Source of the DNA: Hydrogenothermaceae bacterium | Lineage (GTDB): Bacteria > Aquificota > Aquificia > Aquificales > Hydrogenothermaceae | Assembly: GCA_026985705.1 (NCBI GenBank) | Contig: JALSPY010000197.1 | Coordinates: forward strand, 1 to 9,346 | Reading direction: 5' to 3' | DNA length: 9,346 bases | In this document: piece after piece, positions 1-7,075 of the stretch | How positions within the stretch are numbered: position 1 is the stretch's first letter | How the letters are laid out: every line of letters starts with the position of its first letter | Notes under the pieces: model-generated | Database searches by the model: none | What the model was told of the DNA's origin: nothing | What the model saw: the letters and a program-made list of their open reading frames with translations, nothing else | Translations under genes and position numbers: made by a program

Positions 1-711
1 ACTATATTAGCTCTTCTATTTGCAGTCCCTATAGGTATAGGTATAGCAATATTCTTGTCGGAAATTTCTCCAAACTTTTTAAAAACTCCGTTAGGTGTAG
101 CTATAGAGATGTTGGCAGCTATACCAAGTATTATATATGGTATGTGGGGATTATTTACTTTAGCTCCAATTATGAAAAATTATGTTGAACCTTTTGTTCA
201 AAAAACATTAGGACAAATCCCTATAATTGGGCTTTTATTTCAGGGAGATATTATGGGAGTTAGTATATTTACGGCAAGTGTGGTTTTAGGAATTATGATT
301 ATTCCGTTTATAGCAAGTGTTTCTAGAGATGCTTTAAATCTAACTCCAAATATAATGAAAGAGAGTGCTTACGCAGTTGGAGCAACAAAATGGGAAGTGA
401 TAAAAGACGTGATGATACCATACTCTAAATTGGGTATATACGGAGGAATAGTTTTAGCATTAGGAAGGGCTTTAGGTGAAACAATGGCTGTAGCATTCGT
501 TATAGGTCATAATCCAGAGATAAATTTATCTCTCTTTCAACCGGCTACCACTATAACGGTAACATTGGCTAACGAATTTACGGAGGCAGATACAGATTTA
601 TATCTATCATCTTTATTCTATTTAGCCTTAATCCTCTTCATACTAAGTTTTGTTATCTTAGCAGTTGCTAAATATTTCTTAATAAAGGCTGAGAGAGGAT
701 TTAAAAGATGA
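1..711 (+). CDS. pstC: Phosphate ABC transporter permease PstC (5' end missing)
   Basis: Integral membrane subunit of the high-affinity phosphate importer; with PstA it forms the inner-membrane channel fed by PstS and powered by PstB. The reading frame is open from base 1, giving 236 visible residues, so the start lies left of the window. A TTG at 55 is internal: the codons before it read as typical PstC membrane sequence (AVPIGIGIAIFLSE). Visible signatures are the AAIPSIIYGMWGLF block (about residues 38-51) and the ABC-permease EAA loop (SAYAVGATKWEVIKDV followed by ALGRALGETMAVA, about residues 122-165), which docks on the ATPase. A last hydrophobic helix ends in basic residues (KAERGFKR), consistent with a cytoplasmic C-terminus. 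The stop overlaps the pstA start in ATGA, implying translational coupling. The family assignment is secure; the missing N-terminus should hold the first membrane helix or helices. Confidence 0.95.
   Translation, partial: TILALLFAVPIGIGIAIFLSEISPNFLKTPLGVAIEMLAAIPSIIYGMWGLFTLAPIMKNYVEPFVQKTLGQIPIIGLLFQGDIMGVSIFTASVVLGIMIIPFIASVSRDALNLTPNIMKESAYAVGATKWEVIKDVMIPYSKLGIYGGIVLALGRALGETMAVAFVIGHNPEINLSLFQPATTITVTLANEFTEADTDLYLSSLFYLALILFILSFVILAVAKYFLIKAERGFKR
691..699 (+). promoter_or_regulatory. Ribosome binding site for pstA inside the pstC tail
   Basis: The purine run GAGAGAGGA ends 8 bases before the ATG at 708. It lies within the last codons of pstC and supports both the chosen pstA start and coupled translation across the 4-base overlap. 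Confidence 0.6.
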
Positions 712-1790
712 ATGCTACTGTAAAAAAAAGAAAAATAATCTCATTAATAGCCCTATCTCTATCTACGGGAGCAGCTTTATTCGGACTATTCTGGTTAGTT
801 TTTATCCTATTTGATGTTATAAGGAATGGTATCGCAGGTTTAAGTTTAGACCTGTTTTTAAAAGACCCTGCACCTCCGGGAGTTGAAGGTGGAGGTTTAA
901 GGAATGCATTTGTCGGTCAGTTGGAAATAGTGTTTTTTGCAACTATAATGGGGGTACCTCTAGGAGTTTTAGCAGGGACCTTTATAGCTGAATATGCTAG
1001 GGGAACCAAATTTGCAAGGGTTGTATCTATTCTATCTGACATAATGGTAAGTGTTCCTTCTATAGTTGTAGGGACTTTTATATACTCTATTCTAGTAAAA
1101 CCTATTGGTAGTATAAATTTAGGTGGATTTTTAGGAGTTTTATTTTTATCTGTGATTATCGCAATAATATTTGGTGGGATTTTAAATTTTGTTGTTAACA
1201 GAATACTGAATAATATATCTATTAAGAAACCTGCAACAGTAAAACTTATAAATCTTTCAGTTGTGTTAATGACAGTTTTATTTGGTTTAACAACATTTAT
1301 TGTTCTATTTCCGAAATTTGTTGATAAAATATACGGGTTTAATGGATGGGCTGGTGCTTCAGCTTTAGCATTCATAATGATACCTGTTGTTTTAAGGACA
1401 ACTGAGGATATGTTAACTCTTGTTCCTTGGACTTTAAGGGAAGCTGCTTTTGCATTGGGAGCTTCTTACTACAGAGTAATAAAGGATATAGTTTACCGTT
1501 CAGCTATTACGGGGATAATAACAGGTGTTATTCTCTCAATATCAAGGGTGGCAGGAGAAACAGCTCCTTTACTATTTACATCCTTTAATAATCAGTTTTT
1601 TACTACAAATATGAATGAGCCTATAGCATCGTTAACTGTTATGATATTTACCTATGCGATGGGTCCATACGAAGATTGGCATAGACAGGCTTGGGCTTCT
1701 GCATTAGTTATCACACTGTTTATTTTATTGATAACAGTAATAGCAAGAAGTATAATTCATTATAAATTTGGAAAACATAAGAGCCAATGA
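708..1790 (+). CDS. pstA: Phosphate ABC transporter permease PstA with internal membrane insert
   Basis: Second channel subunit of the Pst phosphate importer, 360 residues. Recognisable family blocks are the N-terminal membrane helix (about 12-36), GGLRNAFVGQLEIV (62-75), GVPLGVLAGTFIAEYA (82-97), DIMVSVPSIVVGTFIYSILV (111-130), and PVVLRTTEDMLTLVPWTLREAAFALGAS with the following ISRVAGETAPLLFT, which is the EAA coupling loop (226-291). PstA proteins are usually nearer 270-300 residues. The excess is a stretch at about 133-210 between the SVPSIVVG block and the WAGASALAF block. It contains two extra hydrophobic segments (about 141-161 and 181-201) joined by a basic linker (NNISIKKPATVK). The ATG overlaps the pstC stop, and the stop overlaps the next start (ATGA at 1787-1790). 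No pstB follows. Function is secure; the role of the insert is unknown. Confidence 0.93.
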   Translation: MNATVKKRKIISLIALSLSTGAALFGLFWLVFILFDVIRNGIAGLSLDLFLKDPAPPGVEGGGLRNAFVGQLEIVFFATIMGVPLGVLAGTFIAEYARGTKFARVVSILSDIMVSVPSIVVGTFIYSILVKPIGSINLGGFLGVLFLSVIIAIIFGGILNFVVNRILNNISIKKPATVKLINLSVVLMTVLFGLTTFIVLFPKFVDKIYGFNGWAGASALAFIMIPVVLRTTEDMLTLVPWTLREAAFALGASYYRVIKDIVYRSAITGIITGVILSISRVAGETAPLLFTSFNNQFFTTNMNEPIASLTVMIFTYAMGPYEDWHRQAWASALVITLFILLITVIARSIIHYKFGKHKSQ

Positions 1791-2017
1791 ATAAAAAGTT
1801 TTTTAAATATCTGTCTTTATCAACTATAGGTTTACATCTGGTATCTGGAATAGTTGTAGGAGTTTTAATAGGTTATTATTTAGATAAATTTTTTAATACA
1901 TCTCCTTTGTTAACTATTATCTTTTTCTTCTTTGGAGTGGGGGCAGGTTTTAGAAATATGTATAAAGATGTCCAAAAGTATATTGCTAATGAAGAGAAAA
2001 ATATAGATGAAAAATAA
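1787..2017 (+). CDS. AtpZ/AtpI-family small membrane protein
   Basis: This is a 76-residue protein with two membrane helices (about 13-32 and 38-57) and a charged C-terminal tail. The pattern of a Gly-rich first helix ending GVLIGYYLD, a short polar turn (KFFNTSP), and a second helix ending GVGAGFRNMYKDV matches the AtpZ/AtpI family. Members of that family are usually encoded at the head of F-type ATP synthase operons and have been linked to c-ring assembly or to Mg/Ca transport. No other atp gene is visible here; the gene sits between pstA and a lipid-type membrane protein. Its start overlaps the pstA stop by 4 bases and its end overlaps the next gene by 11, so it is probably co-translated with them. 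A true ATP-synthase role is not shown by context. Family call fairly good, function uncertain. Confidence 0.72.
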   Translation: MNKKFFKYLSLSTIGLHLVSGIVVGVLIGYYLDKFFNTSPLLTIIFFFFGVGAGFRNMYKDVQKYIANEEKNIDEK

Positions 2018-2873
2018 ATATCTAAAAATATTTGAGCTTTTAATATCAATTGCAGTAAGTTTAGGTTTTATATATATCTTTTATAAGATAATAGGTTTTA
2101 AAACATTTTTGAAATTTCTAAAGGAAGTTTCAGTTATAAATGTATTAATCGCCTTCTTTATCTATACTTTAAGTTATATAACTCGCACTTATAGATGGAA
2201 GATAACATTAAGTATTAAAGAGCTTAAAAAACTTTTTAAATTAACTGTTTACAACACAGTTTTTAATATATTTTTACCATTTAGAACAGGTGAGCTTTCA
2301 TTTTTTTATATGTTAAAAAAGGAAAATGTGCCAATTAAAGATAGTGCTTTAAGCTTCTTTACAGTCAGAATATTTGATGCTCTATCACTTGGAACTGTTT
2401 TCTTAGTTTCATTGTTTTTATATAAGGGATTAATTCTCTATGCAGGACTATTTTTTCTAATTTCTCCATTAATCTTTTATATATTAAAGTATCTAACAGG
2501 TTTTATAAAAAATGATAAGTTTCAAAAGTTTCATTCAGAAGTTTTAAGCTTAAAAAATCTACTAATTTTATATTTCCTATCAATATTAACTTATATCTTA
2601 AAGTTTACAAGTTTTTATTTTGTCCTACCTAAAAATATAAATCTATCCTTTATAGAAAATTTCTTTGCATCAGCATCAGGAGATTTAACTACAATATTAC
2701 CTATTCACGGTCTGGCAGGTATAGGAACTTATGAAGCTGGATATATAGGAATTCTTGTTTTTCTAGGAGTAGATAAGGAGACTGCTATTCTTTCCTCTGT
2801 ATTTGTTCATATATTTATACTTACTTCTTCAGCTTTATTATCTCTCTTATGTTATTTGCTTTTAAGAAAGTAA
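2007..2873 (+). CDS. YbhN / LPG-synthase transmembrane-domain protein (UPF0104 type)
   Basis: This 288-residue polytopic membrane protein has about seven to eight hydrophobic segments (roughly 8-29, 44-60, 78-90, 123-139, 141-164, 184-206, 241-256 and 262-286). Family landmarks are present: RTYRWKITL at 60-68, PFRTGE at 91-96 (the usual P-x-R-x-G-E), RIFDAL at 121-126, and LPIHGLAGIGTYEAG at 231-245, equivalent to the common PGGLGxxE block. It corresponds only to the membrane (flippase-like) half of MprF. The soluble aminoacyl-phosphatidylglycerol synthase domain is absent, so lysyl-PG synthesis should not be assumed. Such stand-alone proteins may move or modify membrane lipids or glycolipids, but the substrate cannot be read from the sequence. 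The ATG lies inside the end of the upstream gene with an 11-base overlap, and only a weak purine run (GAAGAGAAAAA) precedes it. It is the last gene of the pst-led operon. Confidence 0.75.
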   Translation: MKNKYLKIFELLISIAVSLGFIYIFYKIIGFKTFLKFLKEVSVINVLIAFFIYTLSYITRTYRWKITLSIKELKKLFKLTVYNTVFNIFLPFRTGELSFFYMLKKENVPIKDSALSFFTVRIFDALSLGTVFLVSLFLYKGLILYAGLFFLISPLIFYILKYLTGFIKNDKFQKFHSEVLSLKNLLILYFLSILTYILKFTSFYFVLPKNINLSFIENFFASASGDLTTILPIHGLAGIGTYEAGYIGILVFLGVDKETAILSSVFVHIFILTSSALLSLLCYLLLRK

Positions 2874-2894
2874 TCTTAAACTAACTCTCTTTTT
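2861..2894 (+). terminator. Weak candidate terminator at end of the pst operon
   Basis: A perfect 7-base inverted repeat, TTTAAGA (2861-2867) and TCTTAAA (2874-2880), flanks the stop codon with a 6-base loop. A short T run at 2890-2894 follows. The stem is AT-only except for one G-C pair, and the T run starts about 10 bases after it, so this may be chance or a weak terminator. Confidence 0.25.
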
Positions 2895-3002
2895 ATACTT
2901 TCAATTGTTTATTTTTTGAAATTTTAATAAAAATTAATAGTGTTAATCTTTTTTTTAATTTCTTAAAGCAGTAAAATTAAAACTAAAAATATGATATTTA
3001 TC

Positions 3003-3008
3003 AGGGAG
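3003..3008 (+). promoter_or_regulatory. Strong ribosome binding site for the TPR gene
   Basis: AGGGAG lies 7 bases before the ATG at 3016 and fixes the start of the TPR protein. The rest of the 142-base gap upstream is almost pure A/T. It is likely to contain a promoter, but I could not find a -35/-10 pair better than expected by chance. Confidence 0.65.
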
Positions 3009-3015
3009 ATAAACA

Positions 3016-4038
3016 ATGGAAGATTTAAAGAAACAGGAAGTTTATAAACTTCTAAACAAAGCCATTGATGAATATAAGAGAGAAAATTATGAAATTGCAA
3101 TAGTTTACTTAGATGACGCTTTACAGTTGGACCCTAACAATGCAGAGGTTCACTACTGGAGAGGAAAGGTTGCAACTTTAGATTTGAATGATGAAGTAAT
3201 AGAGAATGCTATAGCTGATTTTTCAGAGGCAATTAATCTCAAACCTGATTACTGGGAAGCTTACTTTGAGAGAGGAAAAGTTTATCTATATTTTGACAGG
3301 CTTGAAGATGCAGAAAAAGATTTCTTAAAGGTAATAGAGCTAAATCCTAAGTTTAAAGATGTCTATTCATACCTGGCTCAGATAGAGATACAGAGAGGAA
3401 ATGATGATAAAGCTATGGAATATTTAAATAAAGTTGGGGGAGAAGGTGATTATAAGTATTACTTTAACTTAGGAAAAATATTCTTTAATGCTAAAAGTTA
3501 TAAATCTGCAATTGAAAACTTTACAAAGGCTTTAGAGGATAACAAATATCTTGTTGATGCTTACTATTACAGAGCAAAATCTTATGAGGCTATAGGTGAG
3601 TATAAGAAAGCTATAACAGATTTTAAAAATGCAACAATACTAATGCCTGAAGAAAAAAAATTCTTTACAGAAATGGCTAAAGTATTCTTCAAAATGGCTG
3701 AAGATGAGTTAGAGAAAAATGGAGATATTCTTAAATCTGCCGATTATTTCATTGAAGGATTAACAATAGATTACAACCTAAAAATAGACCCTAAGTATGA
3801 AGATGTTTTTCAAAAAGCAGCTAAAATTTGTATGGAGAATAAAGATTTTAAAAGGGCTTTAGAGTATTTAGAGTTTGAAGATAGAGTTTTAGAGAATACA
3901 TTTGTAGAGGGAAAATTAGATTATGAAACTTATCAGAGAAAGAAAGGTATTATAAACTCTTTAATGAAAGAGGCAGAAAGAGGATTACCTTTAAAAGAAA
4001 GAATAAAGAAAAAACTGTATGATTTATACTTAAGATAG
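3016..4038 (+). CDS. Tetratricopeptide (TPR) repeat protein
   Basis: A 340-residue protein with no signal peptide or membrane segment, so probably a cytoplasmic scaffold or adaptor. It is built from consecutive 34-residue-type helical repeats. The clearest are at about 10-41 (AIVYLDDALQLDPNN), 44-78 (AIADFSEAINLKPDY), 80-112 (AEKDFLKVIELNPKF), 113-140, 147-179 (AIENFTKALEDN) and 181-213 (AITDFKNATILMPEE). Weaker helical repeats reach about residue 294, followed by a charged helical tail (ERIKKKLYDLYLR). The A-x-x-x-F/Y-x-x-A-x-x-L-x-P pattern defines TPRs and indicates protein-protein binding. The repeats do not identify the partner. It is a lone gene with its own strong ribosome binding site, 142 bases after the pst operon. 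It ends 3 bases before the convergent hisH gene. Confidence 0.88.
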   Translation: MEDLKKQEVYKLLNKAIDEYKRENYEIAIVYLDDALQLDPNNAEVHYWRGKVATLDLNDEVIENAIADFSEAINLKPDYWEAYFERGKVYLYFDRLEDAEKDFLKVIELNPKFKDVYSYLAQIEIQRGNDDKAMEYLNKVGGEGDYKYYFNLGKIFFNAKSYKSAIENFTKALEDNKYLVDAYYYRAKSYEAIGEYKKAITDFKNATILMPEEKKFFTEMAKVFFKMAEDELEKNGDILKSADYFIEGLTIDYNLKIDPKYEDVFQKAAKICMENKDFKRALEYLEFEDRVLENTFVEGKLDYETYQRKKGIINSLMKEAERGLPLKERIKKKLYDLYLR

Positions 4039-4041
4039 ATT

Positions 4042-4665
4042 TTAGTTCTTTTCTATAAATTTTTTAAAGTTTTTTAATAATTTTAAACCTGCCCTTTGGC
4101 TTTTTTCCGGGTGAAATTGGACAGCCCAAATATTGTCCTTTTCAATTGCAGAACAAAACTCGGTTATATAATCTGTAGTTGAAGCCATAATCTCCTTTTC
4201 AACAGGTTTGACATAAAAGGAATGAACAAAATAGAAAAATTCACCATCTTTTATTCCATCAAACATATTTTTACAATTTTTCTTCCAAATTTGGTTCCAT
4301 CCCATATGTGGAATTTTAAAACCTTTCTTATTTTCAAATCGGACAACCTCACCTTTTAAAACACCTAATCCTCTATGTTTACCAAACTCATACCCATACT
4401 CAAATAAAATCTGTAGTCCTAAACATATTCCAAGATATGCCTTCCCATCTTCTATAGATTTTATTATTTCTTCCGTTAATCCTAGTTTATTAAGATTACT
4501 TATTGCATCTCCAAAAGCTCCTACACCGGGAACAACAAGAGCATTTGCATTTTTTAAATCTTGTGCATTAGAAGAAACCTTTACATCAATTCCTACAGCC
4601 TCTAGAGCCTTTGCTACACTTCTTAAATTTCCCATTCCATAATCAACAACTACTACTTTAGCCAT
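4042..4665 (-). CDS. hisH: Imidazole glycerol phosphate synthase, glutaminase subunit HisH
   Basis: HisH hydrolyses glutamine and passes ammonia to HisF, which converts PRFAR to imidazole-glycerol phosphate and AICAR in histidine biosynthesis (cytoplasmic). At 207 residues it has the usual family length. It opens with VVDYGMGNLRSVAKAL (6-21), and VVPGVGAFGDA at 44-54 forms the oxyanion-loop region. The class I amidotransferase triad is complete: nucleophile Cys81 in LGICLGLQ, and His185 and Glu187 in AVQFHPEKSQ. The IPHMGWNQ block at 118-125 is also typical. The ATG lies 9 bases after the glyS stop, and a TAGGT ribosome-binding motif overlaps that stop, so it is co-transcribed with glyS. No other his gene is in the window. 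Its tail converges on the TPR gene. Confidence 0.96.
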   Translation of the reverse strand: MAKVVVVDYGMGNLRSVAKALEAVGIDVKVSSNAQDLKNANALVVPGVGAFGDAISNLNKLGLTEEIIKSIEDGKAYLGICLGLQILFEYGYEFGKHRGLGVLKGEVVRFENKKGFKIPHMGWNQIWKKNCKNMFDGIKDGEFFYFVHSFYVKPVEKEIMASTTDYITEFCSAIEKDNIWAVQFHPEKSQRAGLKLLKNFKKFIEKN

Positions 4666-4674
4666 TTTTCAAAC

Positions 4675-6795
4675 CTACTTTGTAGTTATTTTTGTAAAGT
4701 CTGCAATTTTTCTAAATGTGTTATCTATAAGTTTCATCAATGAAAGTCTATTATTTCTTATACTGTCATCTTTAACCATAACCATAACATTATCAAAGAA
4801 GTTGTCTATATATCTCTTAAGTGTTAATAGTTTATTTAAGGCTTCTTTGTAATTATTTTCTTCTATATACTTTTCAACTTCTTTCTTAACTTCCATATAT
4901 CTCTGATAGAGCTCCTTTTCTTCTTTTTCTACAAGTAAGTCCTCTGTAAATTTAAAAATAAACTTCTGAGGTATAATTTTCCCAACTCTTTTAAATACAG
5001 TCATTATTTCCTCAAACTCTGGATTTTCTTTTAATTCTTGTAAAGCTTTTATTTTTAGATAATTCTTATAAAGATTTCCTTTATCTACAGCAACAACTGA
5101 GTTTATTATATCTGTATCGTATCCCCTGTCTTTCATATAAGAAACAAATCTACTGTTAATAAAATCTATAATTTCAGGAATAACTTCCTCATCAAAAATC
5201 AAACTCCAATCTTTTTCCAACTCAGCAAATTTTAAGATTTTTTTCTTTCTAGTCTCTTTTTCTAAGATTTTTAAGAATTTTTCTAAATCTAAATCTATTT
5301 CTTTTTCCACTAACAGTCTAACTATTCCAATACTGTTTCTTCTTATGCCGTATGGGTCGGCTGTAGCCTTTGGTTTCTCTCCGATTGATAGGAAGGATAT
5401 TACCGTGTCTAATTTGTCTGCCAATGCTAAAACTGTTCCTACATCTGTTTTAGGTAAATCATCTTCAGAGGTTTTAGGTAGATAATGCTCATATATCGCC
5501 TTTGCAACCTCTTCTTTTTCTCCCTGTTTCAACGCATAATACATTCCCATTAAACCTTGAAGCTCATCAAACTCTTTTACCATTTCTGTTAATAAATCAC
5601 ATTTAGAAAGTTTATTAGCTCTTTTTAAATCATCAGTCTTATTTACATTTATTTCTTTAGCTAACAGTAAAGCTATATTTCCATTTCTCTCAACTTTTTC
5701 TAGAAGAGAACCTAGCTTTTGGTGAAATTGAATACCTGCTAATTTAGGATAAAATTCCTCTAAATTATGTTTTAAATCTTCCTCATAGAAAAATAAAGCA
5801 TCTTCAAGCCTTGCCCTTAAAACCTTTTCATATCCCCTTTTGACTAATTCTCTATCTTTTACTGCAGTGTTTGATATTGCTAAGAATTTAGGAATAAGCT
5901 CACCATCTTTTTCAAAATTAAAGTATCTCTGGTGAACTTTACAAACTGTTATTATTACTTCTTTAGGTAGAACTAAATATTTTGGAGAGAAATCTCCTAA
6001 AATTCCAACTGGAAATTCATTTAGATTTACAACCTCATCAAGTAGCTCTTCATCTATTATAGGTTTAGCATTAAGTGTTCTAGCAAAACCTTCTATCTGT
6101 GTTTTTATAGCCTCTTTTCTCTCTTCATACTTTGGAATAATAAAACCTAACTTTAATATCTGTGAATAACTTAAAGCGTCCGGTATCTCTTTTTTTTCTC
6201 CTCTACCTATCGGTTTAGTCATAAACCTGTGTAGATGTGTATATCTAGAGGCTTCTACAGTGGCAATTTTTATTGGTATAACTTTATCATCTAAAAGGGA
6301 AACTATCCATCTAATAGGTCTAGAAAATCTGTAATTACTTTCATTCCATCTCATACTTTTAGGAAATGGTATTTTAGATATAAAATCTGGTATAACTTCC
6401 TTTATATACTCCTCTAATTTTTTCCCTTCAATTTTTACCTTTGCACCTATATATTTTCCTTTTTCATTTTCTATAACTTCTAGTTTATCTATATCTATAT
6501 TATTTTTTTTAGCAAATGCTAAAGCAGCCTTTGTATATTTCCCTTCACTATCAACTGCAACTTTTAAAGGAGGACCTATTAACACTTTTTCTTTATCTTC
6601 TTCTTTCTCTTTCAGATTTTTCACTAAAAAAGCTAATCTTCTAGGTGTTGAAAAGACTTCTATATTATCTTCACTTTCTATATAGAAAAATTTTTCAAAA
6701 AGTTTATATAAATTCTCATTAAAATATTTCCTTGCAGTGTTTATAGCCTTTGAAGGTAGCTCCTCAGTCCCTATCTCAAGTAAGTAATTTCCCAT
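4675..6795 (-). CDS. glyS: Glycyl-tRNA synthetase beta subunit
   Basis: Large subunit of the bacterial alpha2beta2 glycyl-tRNA synthetase. It recognises and helps charge tRNA-Gly, while the catalytic core is in the alpha subunit GlyQ. It has 706 residues, about the normal family length of 690. The start MGNYLLEIGTEELPSKAI is diagnostic. Other family blocks are RFSRPIRWIVSLL (156-168), HLHRFM (187-192), NEFPVGILGDF (259-269), KVHQRYFNF (286-294), RARLEDALFFYEEDL (327-341) and DLLTEMVKEFDELQGLMG (400-417). An HD-domain-like segment includes LADKLDTVISFLSIG (458-472) and ATADPYGIRRNSIGI (477-491). The C-terminal anticodon-binding (DALR-like) region ends with VMVMVKDDSIRNNRLSLM (670-687). The ATG at 6793-6795 is preceded by AAAGGA at 7 bases. 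It is first gene of the glyS-hisH pair. glyQ is not adjacent. No break or frameshift is seen. Confidence 0.97.
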   Translation of the reverse strand: MGNYLLEIGTEELPSKAINTARKYFNENLYKLFEKFFYIESEDNIEVFSTPRRLAFLVKNLKEKEEDKEKVLIGPPLKVAVDSEGKYTKAALAFAKKNNIDIDKLEVIENEKGKYIGAKVKIEGKKLEEYIKEVIPDFISKIPFPKSMRWNESNYRFSRPIRWIVSLLDDKVIPIKIATVEASRYTHLHRFMTKPIGRGEKKEIPDALSYSQILKLGFIIPKYEERKEAIKTQIEGFARTLNAKPIIDEELLDEVVNLNEFPVGILGDFSPKYLVLPKEVIITVCKVHQRYFNFEKDGELIPKFLAISNTAVKDRELVKRGYEKVLRARLEDALFFYEEDLKHNLEEFYPKLAGIQFHQKLGSLLEKVERNGNIALLLAKEINVNKTDDLKRANKLSKCDLLTEMVKEFDELQGLMGMYYALKQGEKEEVAKAIYEHYLPKTSEDDLPKTDVGTVLALADKLDTVISFLSIGEKPKATADPYGIRRNSIGIVRLLVEKEIDLDLEKFLKILEKETRKKKILKFAELEKDWSLIFDEEVIPEIIDFINSRFVSYMKDRGYDTDIINSVVAVDKGNLYKNYLKIKALQELKENPEFEEIMTVFKRVGKIIPQKFIFKFTEDLLVEKEEKELYQRYMEVKKEVEKYIEENNYKEALNKLLTLKRYIDNFFDNVMVMVKDDSIRNNRLSLMKLIDNTFRKIADFTKITTK

Positions 6796-6989
6796 TCTAC
6801 TATCCTTTAAATTTTAGTATTTAGAATTATTATTTTAACCTCAAATGATTTCAGTTAAAAATTAATTGTGTATTTCTATTTTCACTAGACTTATTTATGT
6901 TTAAATACAAGATGAAATAATCTCTAAAAAAATTTAGGAAGGAATAATTTGGTAAATTCATAAATCTCTTAAAAGCTATTTAATAAATC

Positions 6990-7018
6990 TTCAACCTGTC
7001 TTATATTCTACATATAAA
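6990..7018 (+). promoter_or_regulatory. Candidate sigma70-type promoter for the radical SAM gene
   Basis: TTCAAC (6990-6995) and TATAAA (7013-7018) are separated by 17 bases. The -10 matches consensus at five of six positions and the -35 at three. The -10 overlaps a small perfect dyad, TTATAT (7001-7006) / ATATAA (7012-7017), which could be an operator but may be chance in such AT-rich DNA. Confidence 0.28.
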
Positions 7019-7061
7019 CTGGTTATTAATTGTTAAAATTATTAGATAGAATTACCATAAA

Positions 7062-7067
7062 AGAGGA
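7062..7067 (+). promoter_or_regulatory. Ribosome binding site supporting a TTG start
   Basis: AGAGGA lies 8 bases upstream of the TTG at 7076. An in-frame stop (TAA at 7058-7060) lies just upstream and there is no in-frame ATG or GTG between it and the TTG. The TTG is therefore the only sensible start for the radical SAM protein. Confidence 0.65.
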
Positions 7068-7075
7068 TAAAAGCA

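Larger units (their letters stand above)
6796..7075. other. Divergent AT-rich intergenic region
   Basis: This is the shared upstream region of glyS (minus) and the radical SAM gene (plus), 280 bases with no sustained reading frame. It must contain outward promoters for both genes. On the glyS side I see only weak motifs (TTAACT and TAAAAT on the minus strand, 15 bases apart), which I do not call. No T-box leader consensus was recognised upstream of glyS. A ribosome-binding-like AGGAAGGA at about 6937-6944 precedes a TTG followed by a stop after only three more codons, so it has no gene. Confidence 0.5.

Noticed and set aside
55..711. PstC starting at the TTG at 55
   Set aside because: The frame is open to base 1 and the 18 upstream codons encode recognisable PstC membrane sequence, so the gene is cut by the window edge.
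917..1375. 152-codon minus-strand open frame inside pstA
   Set aside because: It is antisense to the conserved pstA coding sequence and shows no domain; its composition is explained by the codon pattern of the sense gene.
2007..2873. Lysylphosphatidylglycerol synthase (MprF) enzyme
   Set aside because: Only the membrane domain is present; at 288 residues there is no room for the soluble synthase domain, so the enzymatic name would be misleading.
2874..3015. Promoter upstream of the TPR gene (for example TTGAAA at 2916-2921)
   Set aside because: No -10 element at a suitable spacing is better than chance in this nearly pure A/T stretch.
6832..6858. Minus-strand promoter for glyS (TTAACT, 15 bases, TAAAAT)
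   Set aside because: The spacing is short and the -35 match is weak; many similar pairs occur by chance in this AT-rich region.
6937..6961. Small gene after the strong AGGAAGGA motif
   Set aside because: The TTG that follows is stopped after three further codons and no longer frame uses the motif.
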